In this document: one piece after another, positions 15,865 to 25,320 of the stretch | Numbering within the stretch: position 1 is the stretch's first letter | Layout of the letters: the number at the start of each line of letters is the position of its first letter | Source of the DNA: Promethearchaeota archaeon | GTDB taxonomy: Archaea; Asgardarchaeota; Lokiarchaeia; Sigyniarchaeales; SOKP01 | Direction of reading: 5' to 3' | DNA: 46,498 nt | Assembly (NCBI GenBank): GCA_030603385.1 | Contig: JAUVXW010000036.1 | Coordinates: forward strand, 1 to 46,498 | The notes under the pieces: model-generated | Seen by the model: only the letters and a program-made list of their open reading frames with translations | Database searches by the model: none | Told to the model about the DNA's origin: nothing | Position numbers and translations under genes: made by a program

Positions 15865-16497
15865 TTGATATTAAAAAAACTCGTAGTAGGGCAACTTGGG
15901 ACTAACTCCTACATTTTTGGTTCTTCTACAACTAAAGAAGTAGTAATCATCGATCCTGGTGGAAATCCAGAATCCATTATTAAAGCTGTTGAAGAAGTAG
16001 GAGGTAAGCCAATTGCTGTTTTATTAACGCATGGGCATTTTGATCATACTCTAGCTGTCGCTAAAATAAAACGATATTTCGACATTCCTTTAATGTTTAA
16101 CAAAAAAGAGTGCGATTCTGGAATATATAGTCATAAAAAAGCGGATAAATGGCTGAATGAAGGAGATTCTATCTCCATCGGTGAAATTACATTACACGTA
16201 TTAGAGACTCCTGGACATTCTCCCGGTTCCTTATGCTTCTATACAAAAGATGTGAAGGAATATGAGGGACAGAATATTGATGGAATTATTTTCTCAGGGG
16301 ATTTAATTTTTAGGAGAAGTATTGGAAGATCGGATATTGGCGGAGGTGATTCCAATGTATTATTTTCCTCAATTAAAAATAAAATCATGAATAATCCTGA
16401 TATAACCGATAATTTCCTAATATTTGCTGGTCATATGGGGGACACCTCAGTGGGAGAAGAGAGACAAATGAATATGTTTAAAAATTATTTTCTTTGA
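15865..16497 (+). CDS. glyoxalase-II-like metallo-hydrolase, copy 1
   Basis: 210 residues from a TTG start, fixed by alignment with the adjacent copy. H56-X-H58-X-D60-H61 (THGHFDH), H118-type ligand in ETPGHSPGSLCFY, D in FSGDLIFRRSIGRSD and a last His in FAGHMGD give the two-metal site of the hydroxyacylglutathione hydrolase branch. Archaea lack glutathione, so the natural substrate is likely another thioester or small ester. The protein is cytosolic. It forms a tandem pair with the next gene. Confidence 0.82.
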   Translation: MILKKLVVGQLGTNSYIFGSSTTKEVVIIDPGGNPESIIKAVEEVGGKPIAVLLTHGHFDHTLAVAKIKRYFDIPLMFNKKECDSGIYSHKKADKWLNEGDSISIGEITLHVLETPGHSPGSLCFYTKDVKEYEGQNIDGIIFSGDLIFRRSIGRSDIGGGDSNVLFSSIKNKIMNNPDITDNFLIFAGHMGDTSVGEERQMNMFKNYFL

Positions 16498-16530
16498 ATT
16501 CTTCTAATTTTTGAAAGGAGTAGATCTAAT

Positions 16531-17166
16531 CTGATTTTAAAAAAACTAGTTGTCGGATCTTATATTGTTAATACGTATATTTTTGGATCATCAAACACAA
16601 AAGAAGTTGTAATTATCGATCCTGGTGCTGAAGCAGAGAAGATAATTAATACCGTTGATAAATTGGAAGTTAATCCAATCGCAGTTCTTGTTACTCATGG
16701 GCATGGGGATCATGTAGGTGCAGCTGCAGTAGTATCTAATTATTATGATATTCCTATTATGTTTCATGAAAACTCCAGAAGATTTAATGGTAGCATAATT
16801 AATAGAAGAGGGTTGAACGAAGGCGATACTATAAATGTCGGGGAATATACATTACATATATTAGAAACCCCTGGTCATGCTCCTGATTCTTTATGCTATT
16901 ATTCAAAAGACCCAAAAGAATTCAATGGTCAAGAGATTGATGGAATCATCTTTACTGGTGATTTAATTTTTTGTCGTGGTATAGGAAGATCGGATTTCGG
17001 AGGAGGAAACTCAAATCAGCTATTTTTATCGATTAAAAATAAAATCATGTATAATCCTGAAATCACAGATAATTTTCTTATATTTTCAGGTCATTCCTAC
17101 TCCGGTGATGTTACCTCTGTGGGAGAAGAGAGGAAACAGAATCCCTATAGAGAATATTTTCTTTGA
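16531..17166 (+). CDS. glyoxalase-II-like metallo-hydrolase, copy 2
   Basis: Its frame extends well upstream of the first ATG/TTG-type start: from CTG at 16531 it reads LILKKLVVGSYIVNTYIFGS, matching the first residues of copy 1 (MILKKLVVGQLGTNSYIFGS). An AAAGGAG site at 16515-16521 lies nine bases before it. Translation thus seems to begin at CTG (or the ATT after it). H56, H58, D60 and H61 (THGHGDH) and the later ligands are intact. It differs from copy 1 mainly at the N-terminal loop and near the C-terminus (SGHSYSGDVTSVGEER). It is a tandem duplicate that has diverged and probably has a different substrate. Confidence 0.78.
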   Translation: MILKKLVVGSYIVNTYIFGSSNTKEVVIIDPGAEAEKIINTVDKLEVNPIAVLVTHGHGDHVGAAAVVSNYYDIPIMFHENSRRFNGSIINRRGLNEGDTINVGEYTLHILETPGHAPDSLCYYSKDPKEFNGQEIDGIIFTGDLIFCRGIGRSDFGGGNSNQLFLSIKNKIMYNPEITDNFLIFSGHSYSGDVTSVGEERKQNPYREYFL

Positions 17167-17356
17167 TGGGAAAAAGAAATCTTTTTTTGTTATTTAATTT
17201 TAGTGAAAATTTTCTGAGGAATTAATTCAATTACTTTATTATAAATTTTTAAGCACCTCTAATATTTATGACAATATAGCATTTGATTATATTTTTCGAA
17301 CAATTTTAAAAGATCCCGTAAATTCAAGTTAAAAAGAAAAAGAAGAAGAGATTATC

Positions 17357-18559
17357 ATGAGCGAAAAAAGAAATATTACCAGGGAGGACATCTTTCTTAA
17401 GGCACGAATCCTTTCAGAAGGTGTTCGGATGAAGGTAAAGAAGCAACCGGAAACAGGGACCGTTTTTCGTCCCTTTGTTTTGGACGGATGTGATCTGGTG
17501 GTTATGCCTTTGCCGAATTCATACTCTCGCTTGGAGACCGTCATTGATGGTGATGATGTGACTATTTCCGATATGGGTAAGGTTCTGGGTTCGGGGAAGC
17601 TGGAGGTACGGCGTTCCTGGCGCGATGAGCTAATGAGTACTGGGAATTCCGCGGAGATCGTCTATTCAAACTCGGCTAGCTCGGCCAGCATTTTCAACAT
17701 TATCATGAACTTTCGCTGTTACAACTACGATTCGGGCCAAGGATGCAGATATTGCGGGCTATTTGCTACTCCTTTGAGTAAATCTCCCTCAACCAATATT
17801 GCTCCTAAAATAACGGCACTTCAAGTAGAAGCAGCTGTAATTGCTGCTCGGAACGGTTGGCGCGGTACTCTTTCCATCACCGGTGGAGCACTACCGCCGT
17901 CACAACGCGGTCAAATGATCGATAGGCTTGAAAGGGTAATGATCCAGTTACGCGAGTCCCTTGACGAAGAGATACTCTCGCAGCTGCATGTCGCTCCCAA
18001 CGTGTATCCCCCCGACGACCTTGGGGAACTTTACAAGTGGAAAGATCTCGGGGTCAATGCTGCTGAGTTCGATCTCGAAGTAATGGATCCTGCTTATTTC
18101 AAGGCAATCTGTCCTGGTAAGAGCAAAGCATGCTCCCATGAACGCTGGAAAGAAGCCCAAGAAGCCGCAGTTGAGGTCTTCGGACGCGGACGTGGAGCTT
18201 TCCAAAGTCTGGTGACAGGAATCGAGCCTATGTCCTCGTTGGTTGAGGGTGTGGAAGAACGGATTTCAAAAGGCGTCTACAGTGCGCCTCTAGTAATTGT
18301 ACCGACCCCAGGTTCTCCTTACGCACAATTTCGTCCACCAACCGCTGAATGGTTCGTGAAAGCCAATGAAAATATAGCTGACATCTATTTCCAATATGCA
18401 GACTCCCTTGATGTTAATCTGCTAACTGACAACCGTCCTGGATTCACGCGTATAGGTTTATCTTACCCCCACATACTCGTCCGTGACGAGATGGCGCGCC
18501 GTCTGCAAGAACAGGGGAAGTTCCCGCCGGGATTGCCCAGCCAGGATTTCATAGAGTAA
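17357..18559 (+). CDS. radical SAM protein, GC-richer and probably acquired
   Basis: 400 residues. Cysteines C121, C130 and C133 (CYNYDSGQGCRYC, spacing CX8CX2C) and the SITGGALP strand point to a radical SAM enzyme with a non-standard cluster loop, longer than CX3CX2C. The N-terminal 110 residues form a separate domain of unknown type. The reaction is unknown. Base composition is near 50 % GC with many C/G third positions and CGN arginine codons, while its neighbours are near 30 % GC with AGA arginine. It is flanked by A/T-rich spacers and followed by a bacterial-like hairpin. It therefore looks like a recent horizontal acquisition. Confidence 0.7.
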   Translation: MSEKRNITREDIFLKARILSEGVRMKVKKQPETGTVFRPFVLDGCDLVVMPLPNSYSRLETVIDGDDVTISDMGKVLGSGKLEVRRSWRDELMSTGNSAEIVYSNSASSASIFNIIMNFRCYNYDSGQGCRYCGLFATPLSKSPSTNIAPKITALQVEAAVIAARNGWRGTLSITGGALPPSQRGQMIDRLERVMIQLRESLDEEILSQLHVAPNVYPPDDLGELYKWKDLGVNAAEFDLEVMDPAYFKAICPGKSKACSHERWKEAQEAAVEVFGRGRGAFQSLVTGIEPMSSLVEGVEERISKGVYSAPLVIVPTPGSPYAQFRPPTAEWFVKANENIADIYFQYADSLDVNLLTDNRPGFTRIGLSYPHILVRDEMARRLQEQGKFPPGLPSQDFIE

Positions 18560-18564
18560 ACACC

Positions 18565-18603
18565 TGAAGTCGTTTCATTCAGTAATAAATGAAAATGGCT
18601 TCA
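18565..18603 (+). terminator. imperfect hairpin after the acquired radical SAM gene
   Basis: TGAAGTCGTTTCATT pairs with AATGAAAATGGCTTCA across a short loop, 5 bases after the stop codon. There is no strong T run after it, so terminator function is uncertain. It may have come with the gene. Confidence 0.35.
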
Positions 18604-18714
18604 AAATTGTAAACAGACTAGAATTTAATTTATAGTTACAGTTAGGATAAATTATTAAAGGTATATTAAGGTTATATTATTATAAAAATTTAGAATATAT
18701 TCCTTAAGGTGTAA

Positions 18715-19005
18715 TTGAAATTGATTAACCGTCAAGAAGTAAAAAATATAATTCGTCGTTTCGAGGAACGTGAAGGTATTCGTGGAGTGATTATCTGTGA
18801 TTCCAGTGGTTTACCAATCGATTCAAATATGGAGATTGAAGTCAGTGAAGAGATTGCTGCTTATGTTACATCACTCATCGGGAAAGGCAAACAGGTGGTT
18901 AAGGCGTTAAATGAAGGAGATCTAAGCTTTATAAGATTGGAGACCTCGAAAGGTGAGACAATGATAGCTTTGGAAGAGAATCTGATTTTAATTATTCTGA
19001 AATAA
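18715..19005 (+). CDS. roadblock/LC7 domain protein (short form)
   Basis: 96 residues from a TTG start set by AAGGTG at 18706-18711. The pattern of an N-terminal helix, GIRGVIICDSSGLPIDSNM, a central helix (EIAAYVTSLIGKGKQVVKAL) and SFIRLETSKGETMIALEENLILIIL is the roadblock fold. Roadblock proteins dimerise and bind or regulate small Ras-like GTPases (MglB-MglA, Ragulator-Rag). The Rab-like GTPase in this window lies 26 kb away and need not be the partner. The protein is cytosolic. Confidence 0.82.
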   Translation: MKLINRQEVKNIIRRFEEREGIRGVIICDSSGLPIDSNMEIEVSEEIAAYVTSLIGKGKQVVKALNEGDLSFIRLETSKGETMIALEENLILIILK

Positions 19006-19160
19006 TTCTTATTAATTGTTATTTTTTCAATTTTCATTTCAAAATAAAATTTCTCTTTTTTAATTAGTTGATAAATTTAAATTGCTAAAACGATATAATT
19101 TCTTAAACCAACTTCAAATTTCAAAATTATTCAAATTATTTTATAAGGATTGACAAAAAA

Positions 19161-19514
19161 ATGGTTGATAAAAAAGTTCTAGAAGGGAAATTGGCAGAAC
19201 TCATGGATATCGTTCCTGAATGTGAGGGTTTGATAGCTGCTGATACAAATGGAAAAGTATTGATTGGTCAAACAATAACCGATATAGATCATGGAAAAAT
19301 AGCTAAGGCATGTGCTGCTATTATTAAGGATTCAAACAATCTTGGTAAAGATATTGGTAAAGGTGGCTTAAAAACAACAACTATTGAATTAGACAATGGA
19401 TTTGTTGTTCTGGTAGGTTCTGCAAAAAACGTTTTAATCGCTTTAGCCGGATCGGATGGGAGGAGTTCCCTTGCGCTTTTGAAAAGAAACTTAATATCAA
19501 TATCTAACTTATAA
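19161..19514 (+). CDS. roadblock/LC7 domain protein (long form)
   Basis: 117 residues, ATG start. The sequence pattern is ELMDIVPECEGLIAADTNGK, a helix with AKACAAIIKDSNNLGKDI, then TTTIELDNGFVVLVGSAKNVLIALAGSD. This is a roadblock domain closer to the larger, heat-stable-protein-like group than its neighbour. The last helix (RSSLALLKRNLISI) is complete. Asgard genomes carry many such genes, thought to serve their many small GTPases. It is on the same strand as the short roadblock gene, 155 bases downstream, with its own upstream A/T-rich region. Confidence 0.82.
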   Translation: MVDKKVLEGKLAELMDIVPECEGLIAADTNGKVLIGQTITDIDHGKIAKACAAIIKDSNNLGKDIGKGGLKTTTIELDNGFVVLVGSAKNVLIALAGSDGRSSLALLKRNLISISNL

Positions 19515-19572
19515 TTTAATTTTATTTTCTCCTTTTCAAAAGTAACAAAAAAGAAATTGTTTTAGAAGTCGC

Positions 19573-22500
19573 TTATTTCTTTGGTTTTTTCTTCTTTTCA
19601 GATAAACCTCTTTCTTCTAATAAGGAATCTAAATCTGTCTTTTTCTCTGGTTTAGCTTCTTCTTTCTTTTTAGGTGCTTTTTTAGGTGCTTTTTTAGGTG
19701 GTTCCGGTTTCTTAAGTTCAGAGACCATTACATATTTCCCTTTTCTTGGTCTTCTTTCGATTTCTTCAACAGGTTCTTCGATTCTTTTTCTAACTTTGAG
19801 TGCATAAATTATAGCTAAAATCCAGACCAAAGCAAAGAGAGCTATCATGATAAACATAAATAGTTTGAAAAAATAATCGGACAACGGGGTATCGAATACT
19901 TTAAAAGAGGAGTGTTCCGAAACGGTGATATTTTCACCTGTTAGAATATTCTGAGCTGTAATTGAAAAATTTATTTCAAATCTATCAATTTGAGGAATCT
20001 CAATTTCAATTATGATTTCTGTACTTTCATCTGGCGAAAGCTTATTCAGTTTAATATTATTTATTTCTACGATCGAGTGTTGTAAATCGCCCTCAATATT
20101 AACAGAAATATTAAAAAATCTCAAGTTTGAGTCCCCAAAGTTATTTATCGTAATTTTCAGCGTTGTAAATTTACTTTTATAGATAAATATATCATTTTGC
20201 TTAATCGAAATTGAAAAATTGTTTATCTCTTGGATTAGTTCAATCGTTATATTCTTTGAAACCCCATTTATTATATCACCATCCCAAGATAATCTTAAAA
20301 TTAGGTTTTCTTCTTCATCAAAATCTATAGCTGCCGTATTTATTAAAAATGCAACAGAACCATTAGTATCAGTAAAATCTGAACCAATATTCATCCAAGA
20401 TCTACTAGAATTATAATACTCACAAGTGACATTTTTAGCTGGTAATTCATCACCAAATTCAGTTGTTAAGATTGAACTAACATTAATAATCTCACCAGTC
20501 CTAGGATAATCTGGAGTTATAGTTATATCAGTGAATTTACTATTAAGATTTAATGAAAACTTCTCATCGAACTGTTTATAACTACTAACATAATTTTCAT
20601 CGATTATGTTAACTAAAAATGAAGTATTATCCGGATAGTAAAGACATTCATCTCTTTCAAATTCATATAATAGACTTCTACTCGTCATTTCTTCTGTTAC
20701 TGTTAAACCAAGGATGTAACCTTCATAATTTTCACTCGTTTCGTTGCTTAACAGTGAAAAATCGGCACTTTCAAATACTCCGACTTCAATATCATCGATT
20801 GATAAAGTAACTATTGCTTTCACACCTCCTAACCTGATAGGTGCGTTTATACCTTCCCAAGTATTTGTAACCACATCTAAATTTGGGATTGTAAGGTTAA
20901 CGTCGAATTCATAGGTATTATCAGGAGCTCCTGAAAAATTTAGATTAATAGTTGGTGAAGTATTTTCAGCTATAATCCAATCTTCATTAACATATGAAAC
21001 TAATTTAATATTAACTGTAACGTCAACAGGGATAAAGGGATGTATATTTTGAACGGTGGTTTTAAAGTTAACTATTTCGTTTGGGTTTAAAACATCTTCA
21101 CTTTGTAAAAAAGAGTTCATTAAAATGGATAGTTCTTGTCCTCCTATTTCATAAGAATATACTTGGTTTAAATCTGAATTATTTATAGGATAAAAGTTCG
21201 GTGTAGAAATCCCAGTATCATTTATAGAAGCAATTAATATTGTGTAGTCTTGAAAGACTTTATTATTTAATTCCCCAATAAGAACATTACTATCTAAATT
21301 TGATAAATAAGTACAATTATATAATTCAAGGTCGTACGCATCTATATATATAGTCAATTTTTTACATCCTATAGCAGAACCATTGGACCAAAAGAACCCT
21401 AACTCATATTCCCCAAATTCAGAAAGATCTTTTGTTATATCTAGAATGGTGTTGTTATTGAAATCATAAGATAATACAGATTCATCAACAATTCCAGATG
21501 AAGATAATATATCCGCATTTGGATACCTTGTACCATTTGGATAAAAAAGCGTAGCATTCACATCGCCGCTCAGAGGTGCTTTAAAATTATGATCTTGTAT
21601 TTCTACACTAATAGAAATATTATCTCCATACATGAAACCATTTGTCTCCCACAAAGTTCCATAATAATTAATATAACTATGCATTTCATCAATGAAATTA
21701 TAACTCGTTAAATTAAGTGTATATATTCCTTCAAGATTTGAAAAAGTCTTATTAATTACTAATTTGAATTTGTTTGGGCTATCTGTCACAATTGATTCTT
21801 CCTCTAATAGCCAAAGAAACTCTTCATCATCTGGATTTGTTAAATTATGAGCACTCATAAAATTGGGGTATACGTACCAAAATTCAATATAATCCCAATT
21901 ATCAAAGTTCGGATCTGTTTTATTAAAATCGAAGTTCAATGCCCATTCGGGATTTTCATTATAAGTTGCGTTATAGTATGCTACAGCACCGTCAATCCAA
22001 TAGGCATTTACAGAATAACTAACGTTAAATTTAAACCCTTCTATAATACTTCTATTCCAATTTAAGTAAACTTGGAATTCATCAGAAGGAGTATCTTTAA
22101 TTACGGTTGCAAATATATGATTCCATCTTCCTAAACCCCATGTTAAGTAAGAACTTTCATTAAATGGATATGAACTAATCTCTAAATTATCTATTGTCAT
22201 ATCTTGAATCCTTAATGTATTGTTATCATTGAAAATAAAATCAGATGGCATATAACCCCTAGTAACATTCAGCTTAAAAGAGCTAGCATCTAGATAAAAG
22301 TTCGTATAATCCTGGTAATCTGTTTCTACTACTTTATTAGCAAAATTCCAATTACTACCTTCATCGTCTGTAGTAATTAATTGATGTTCAGATCTCCCAT
22401 AAGCTTCTCCATAATCACGATCAGGCATTGTAACCAAGCTATATACTTGTTTTGGATTAGTTGATTTTATGACAACAAAATAGTTTGAGAGGTTTAAATC

Positions 22501-23778
22501 TTGAGTGTTAGTAATATTAAATTCAAAATAAGATAATTGATCATTAGTATAGCTAACCAGTTGAGTATCGAGCATTTCATTATAGTCTGGACTCAACCTC
22601 ACAGTCTTTAAATTACTATCTGTACGAACCACTGTTGCGTTTGATCTGTATAAAGTAATATTTAACTGGGTGCTTGCTGCTGCAGTTAGATTCAATGTTC
22701 TTATCCAGGCATAGAATCCATTAACAGTTGATTGTGCACCCTTTAAGTCAAATTCTAATGCAACATACTCTTGATCAGTTATAGGGAAATCGAAAGCATA
22801 GGTAGATTGCATATCAAATTCATATAACCTTGTTATAAATGGAGCTTGATCATCTCTTTCAAAAATAAACTGAATATAACAAGTACTTGTTAGATCAATG
22901 AAATTTAAGTTTTCATTGATGAAATGCTCGTTTAGTTCTTGCTTATTTAAACTACTGTTAATAGGGAGATTAGATATCAACTCTTTCCAAGTAGACTGCG
23001 AAAAATCTTTTATTCTTACTGTTAAATTTACGTCGTTATAAACTCTGAGAAGTAAAGATGAAATTAAAGCTAGAATGTTAGACCGATTAAATTCGACATT
23101 ACCATTGATAACACCTACTTCAGTAAATATTGTATCTGTGAAATTAGCCCTAATAGTAAAATTTAGGAGACCTTGTGTAGCATTATATTCAACATAATTA
23201 TCAGTATCTCCATCCATCATATAATTGTCTTGTCCATCACGTCGAGAACCATTAGTGAAAGAAACTCCTGAATTGCCTGTGTCATAATCAAAAGAGATAA
23301 AATTTTCTGCATAAAGCGCATCATCATCTTCAAGAACATATTCCGTGGTAAAGTTATTTTGAAACGTGAAGTTAAAATCTCCATAAGTGAGATACATATC
23401 ATCTGAAGTAATTGATGGTATTTCGAAAAAGCCCTGATTATCGTTGAGATTTTCAGATTCGTTATTCACGTATATTCTTACGTCTTGATCAACACCAAAA
23501 CCCGTGATATAATCATCTATTTCGAGATTAGCACTATTTGGTAATTCTTTTAATTGGTCATTATCAGTTATATTTTCATATAAAGGATTAGAATGATTAA
23601 TAATTTGCACATTACTTAACAAAACTATTGAAATGAAAATTACGACAATAACTACGCTTTTAATTTCTTTTTTTTGTCGAATCAAGAAAATAACCGTAAT
23701 ACATAACTTTTGATTATAAAATAATTTCAAAGTATTAAAATTTCCTAAATATTTTAATTTTATCAGATAGATTAACAA
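19573..23778 (-). CDS. giant cell-surface protein with C-terminal anchor and basic tail
   Basis: 1401 residues as opened by ATG at 23778. A TTG at 23685 (codon 32) would start directly before a normal signal sequence (RQKKEIKSVVIVVIFISIVLLS) and I prefer it. About 1270 residues of beta-rich extracellular sequence follow, with many Asn-X-Ser/Thr sites and Ig- or CARDB-like segments near the end (for example TVQNIHPFIPVDVTVNIKL). One transmembrane helix (FMFIMIALFALVWILAIIY) is followed by some 75 cytosolic residues. These are rich in Lys, Pro and Glu and include three PKKAPKK-like repeats. It may be an S-layer-associated or adhesion protein. No enzyme motif is seen. Confidence 0.75.
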   Translation of the reverse strand: MLIYLIKLKYLGNFNTLKLFYNQKLCITVIFLIRQKKEIKSVVIVVIFISIVLLSNVQIINHSNPLYENITDNDQLKELPNSANLEIDDYITGFGVDQDVRIYVNNESENLNDNQGFFEIPSITSDDMYLTYGDFNFTFQNNFTTEYVLEDDDALYAENFISFDYDTGNSGVSFTNGSRRDGQDNYMMDGDTDNYVEYNATQGLLNFTIRANFTDTIFTEVGVINGNVEFNRSNILALISSLLLRVYNDVNLTVRIKDFSQSTWKELISNLPINSSLNKQELNEHFINENLNFIDLTSTCYIQFIFERDDQAPFITRLYEFDMQSTYAFDFPITDQEYVALEFDLKGAQSTVNGFYAWIRTLNLTAAASTQLNITLYRSNATVVRTDSNLKTVRLSPDYNEMLDTQLVSYTNDQLSYFEFNITNTQDLNLSNYFVVIKSTNPKQVYSLVTMPDRDYGEAYGRSEHQLITTDDEGSNWNFANKVVETDYQDYTNFYLDASSFKLNVTRGYMPSDFIFNDNNTLRIQDMTIDNLEISSYPFNESSYLTWGLGRWNHIFATVIKDTPSDEFQVYLNWNRSIIEGFKFNVSYSVNAYWIDGAVAYYNATYNENPEWALNFDFNKTDPNFDNWDYIEFWYVYPNFMSAHNLTNPDDEEFLWLLEEESIVTDSPNKFKLVINKTFSNLEGIYTLNLTSYNFIDEMHSYINYYGTLWETNGFMYGDNISISVEIQDHNFKAPLSGDVNATLFYPNGTRYPNADILSSSGIVDESVLSYDFNNNTILDITKDLSEFGEYELGFFWSNGSAIGCKKLTIYIDAYDLELYNCTYLSNLDSNVLIGELNNKVFQDYTILIASINDTGISTPNFYPINNSDLNQVYSYEIGGQELSILMNSFLQSEDVLNPNEIVNFKTTVQNIHPFIPVDVTVNIKLVSYVNEDWIIAENTSPTINLNFSGAPDNTYEFDVNLTIPNLDVVTNTWEGINAPIRLGGVKAIVTLSIDDIEVGVFESADFSLLSNETSENYEGYILGLTVTEEMTSRSLLYEFERDECLYYPDNTSFLVNIIDENYVSSYKQFDEKFSLNLNSKFTDITITPDYPRTGEIINVSSILTTEFGDELPAKNVTCEYYNSSRSWMNIGSDFTDTNGSVAFLINTAAIDFDEEENLILRLSWDGDIINGVSKNITIELIQEINNFSISIKQNDIFIYKSKFTTLKITINNFGDSNLRFFNISVNIEGDLQHSIVEINNIKLNKLSPDESTEIIIEIEIPQIDRFEINFSITAQNILTGENITVSEHSSFKVFDTPLSDYFFKLFMFIMIALFALVWILAIIYALKVRKRIEEPVEEIERRPRKGKYVMVSELKKPEPPKKAPKKAPKKKEEAKPEKKTDLDSLLEERGLSEKKKKPKK

Positions 23779-23851
23779 TATGACAAAATATTTCTATCTA
23801 TCAAATTTTTCATTAATAGAAACAGCAAGAATTAATAGAGAGGGAATGTAA

Positions 23852-25204
23852 TTGAGTGAAGAATTAATACTTTCTGAAATTGAAAATAATAGAGAAGAAT
23901 ATATCGAATTTCTAAAAGAGCTAATTCAAACTGAGTCAGTAAATCCTCCAGGCAATGAAAAAAATGTGGCATTAAAGATTGAGAAATATTTGAAGCATGC
24001 CGAAATTAATTGTGAGGTTTTTCCATTTGGAGATAATCGTGCTAATTTAATGGCAACATTGAATGATAATTTTGATGGTAAGAATCTTTTATATAATGGA
24101 CATATGGATGTTGTTCCTCCAGGATCAGAAGAAGAATGGAAGTATCCGCCTTTTTCAGCAACGGTTAAAAGGAAAAGAATATATGGTAGAGGCGCCACAG
24201 ATATGAAGGGAGGATTAGCGGCTATAGTTATTGCCTTAAAGATATTGAAAAGACTAGATTTAGAATTATCAGGAAATCTGATTTTAAATGCTGTAGCTGA
24301 TGAAGAAACTGGTGGATTTTTAGGAACGAAATGGCTGGTTGAAAACAAATTAACTACAATAAAGTGTGATTTTGTCATAGTAGGAGAGCCAACAGGGCTA
24401 GATCCCCTAGGGAAAGCTTCTATAGTAGGGGAAAAAGCACGAATTGAAATAAAAATAGTTACAAATGGAATTTCCAGTCATGCTGCCATACCTTTTGCTG
24501 GAAAAAATGCCATTTATATGATGAGTGAGATAATCCAAAATCTAGATAAGTTAGGAGAGTTTCTTCCAAAAATTAAGCCCCCAATGTCTTTAAGTGAATT
24601 AAAGGAAAACGTGAGCATTGCTTTTCCAAGTAAAGAAATTTTTGAAAAAATCTTGAGCGAACAACCCCTATTACAAAATATCATTGAAGCTAACACTCAA
24701 TTTGTATCAAGTTTAAATATGATTAAAGGAGGAATAAAACCAAATGTTATACCAGATCTATGCGAAGCGATAATGGATTTTAGGCTATTACCTGGGCAAA
24801 CTACCGAAATGATTCTGGGAGCATTGAGAAAAGTTATAAATAGTTTAGGATATGAAATTAAAAATGAGCCAACAGGAAAACCAGAAGATATTTTTGTCTA
24901 TTTAGAAGTATTTAAAGATGCTAAGGCATCTTATTGGAAAGATTGGAGAAAATCAAAAGAGTTGAAACATTTTAGTAGTATAGTTGAGAAAATTTACAAA
25001 AAAAAGCCCATTCCTTTCTTCTTTCCAGCAGGTGCTGATGCTTCTCATTATCGTAATAGCGGCTATTGCGCCTCAACGATACTATTTGGACCTGGATTAG
25101 CAACTACCTCTCATGCAGTTAATGAATATATAGAAATTCAAGACTATATTAAAGCCATTAAGGTATTTACATTGTTTGCTTATAGTTTTTTAAAAAAACA
25201 TTGA
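23852..25204 (+). CDS. M20-family metallopeptidase (ArgE/DapE-like)
   Basis: 450 residues from TTG at 23852, preceded by a GAGAGGGA purine-rich site. Zinc ligands follow the M20 pattern: H84 in YNGHMDVVPPG, D117 in GRGATDMKGG, the catalytic E151/E152 in DEETGG and E179 in VGEPTG. A dimerisation domain (from NGISSHAAIPFAGKN) is inserted, and a late His lies in SHAVNEYIEIQDY. It removes an acyl or amino acid group from a small amide substrate in the cytosol. The family covers acetylornithine deacetylase, succinyl-diaminopimelate desuccinylase and carboxypeptidases, and nothing nearby fixes which one. Confidence 0.85.
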   Translation: MSEELILSEIENNREEYIEFLKELIQTESVNPPGNEKNVALKIEKYLKHAEINCEVFPFGDNRANLMATLNDNFDGKNLLYNGHMDVVPPGSEEEWKYPPFSATVKRKRIYGRGATDMKGGLAAIVIALKILKRLDLELSGNLILNAVADEETGGFLGTKWLVENKLTTIKCDFVIVGEPTGLDPLGKASIVGEKARIEIKIVTNGISSHAAIPFAGKNAIYMMSEIIQNLDKLGEFLPKIKPPMSLSELKENVSIAFPSKEIFEKILSEQPLLQNIIEANTQFVSSLNMIKGGIKPNVIPDLCEAIMDFRLLPGQTTEMILGALRKVINSLGYEIKNEPTGKPEDIFVYLEVFKDAKASYWKDWRKSKELKHFSSIVEKIYKKKPIPFFFPAGADASHYRNSGYCASTILFGPGLATTSHAVNEYIEIQDYIKAIKVFTLFAYSFLKKH

Positions 25205-25320
25205 ATTATTTTATTCATTAAATCTTCTCATTTTCTTGATTTGTGGAATATAGAAATTTATAAGATTTTACTACTATTATTTTATTAATTTTAGATAAAT
25301 AAAGTCTTTTTAGAGATACT

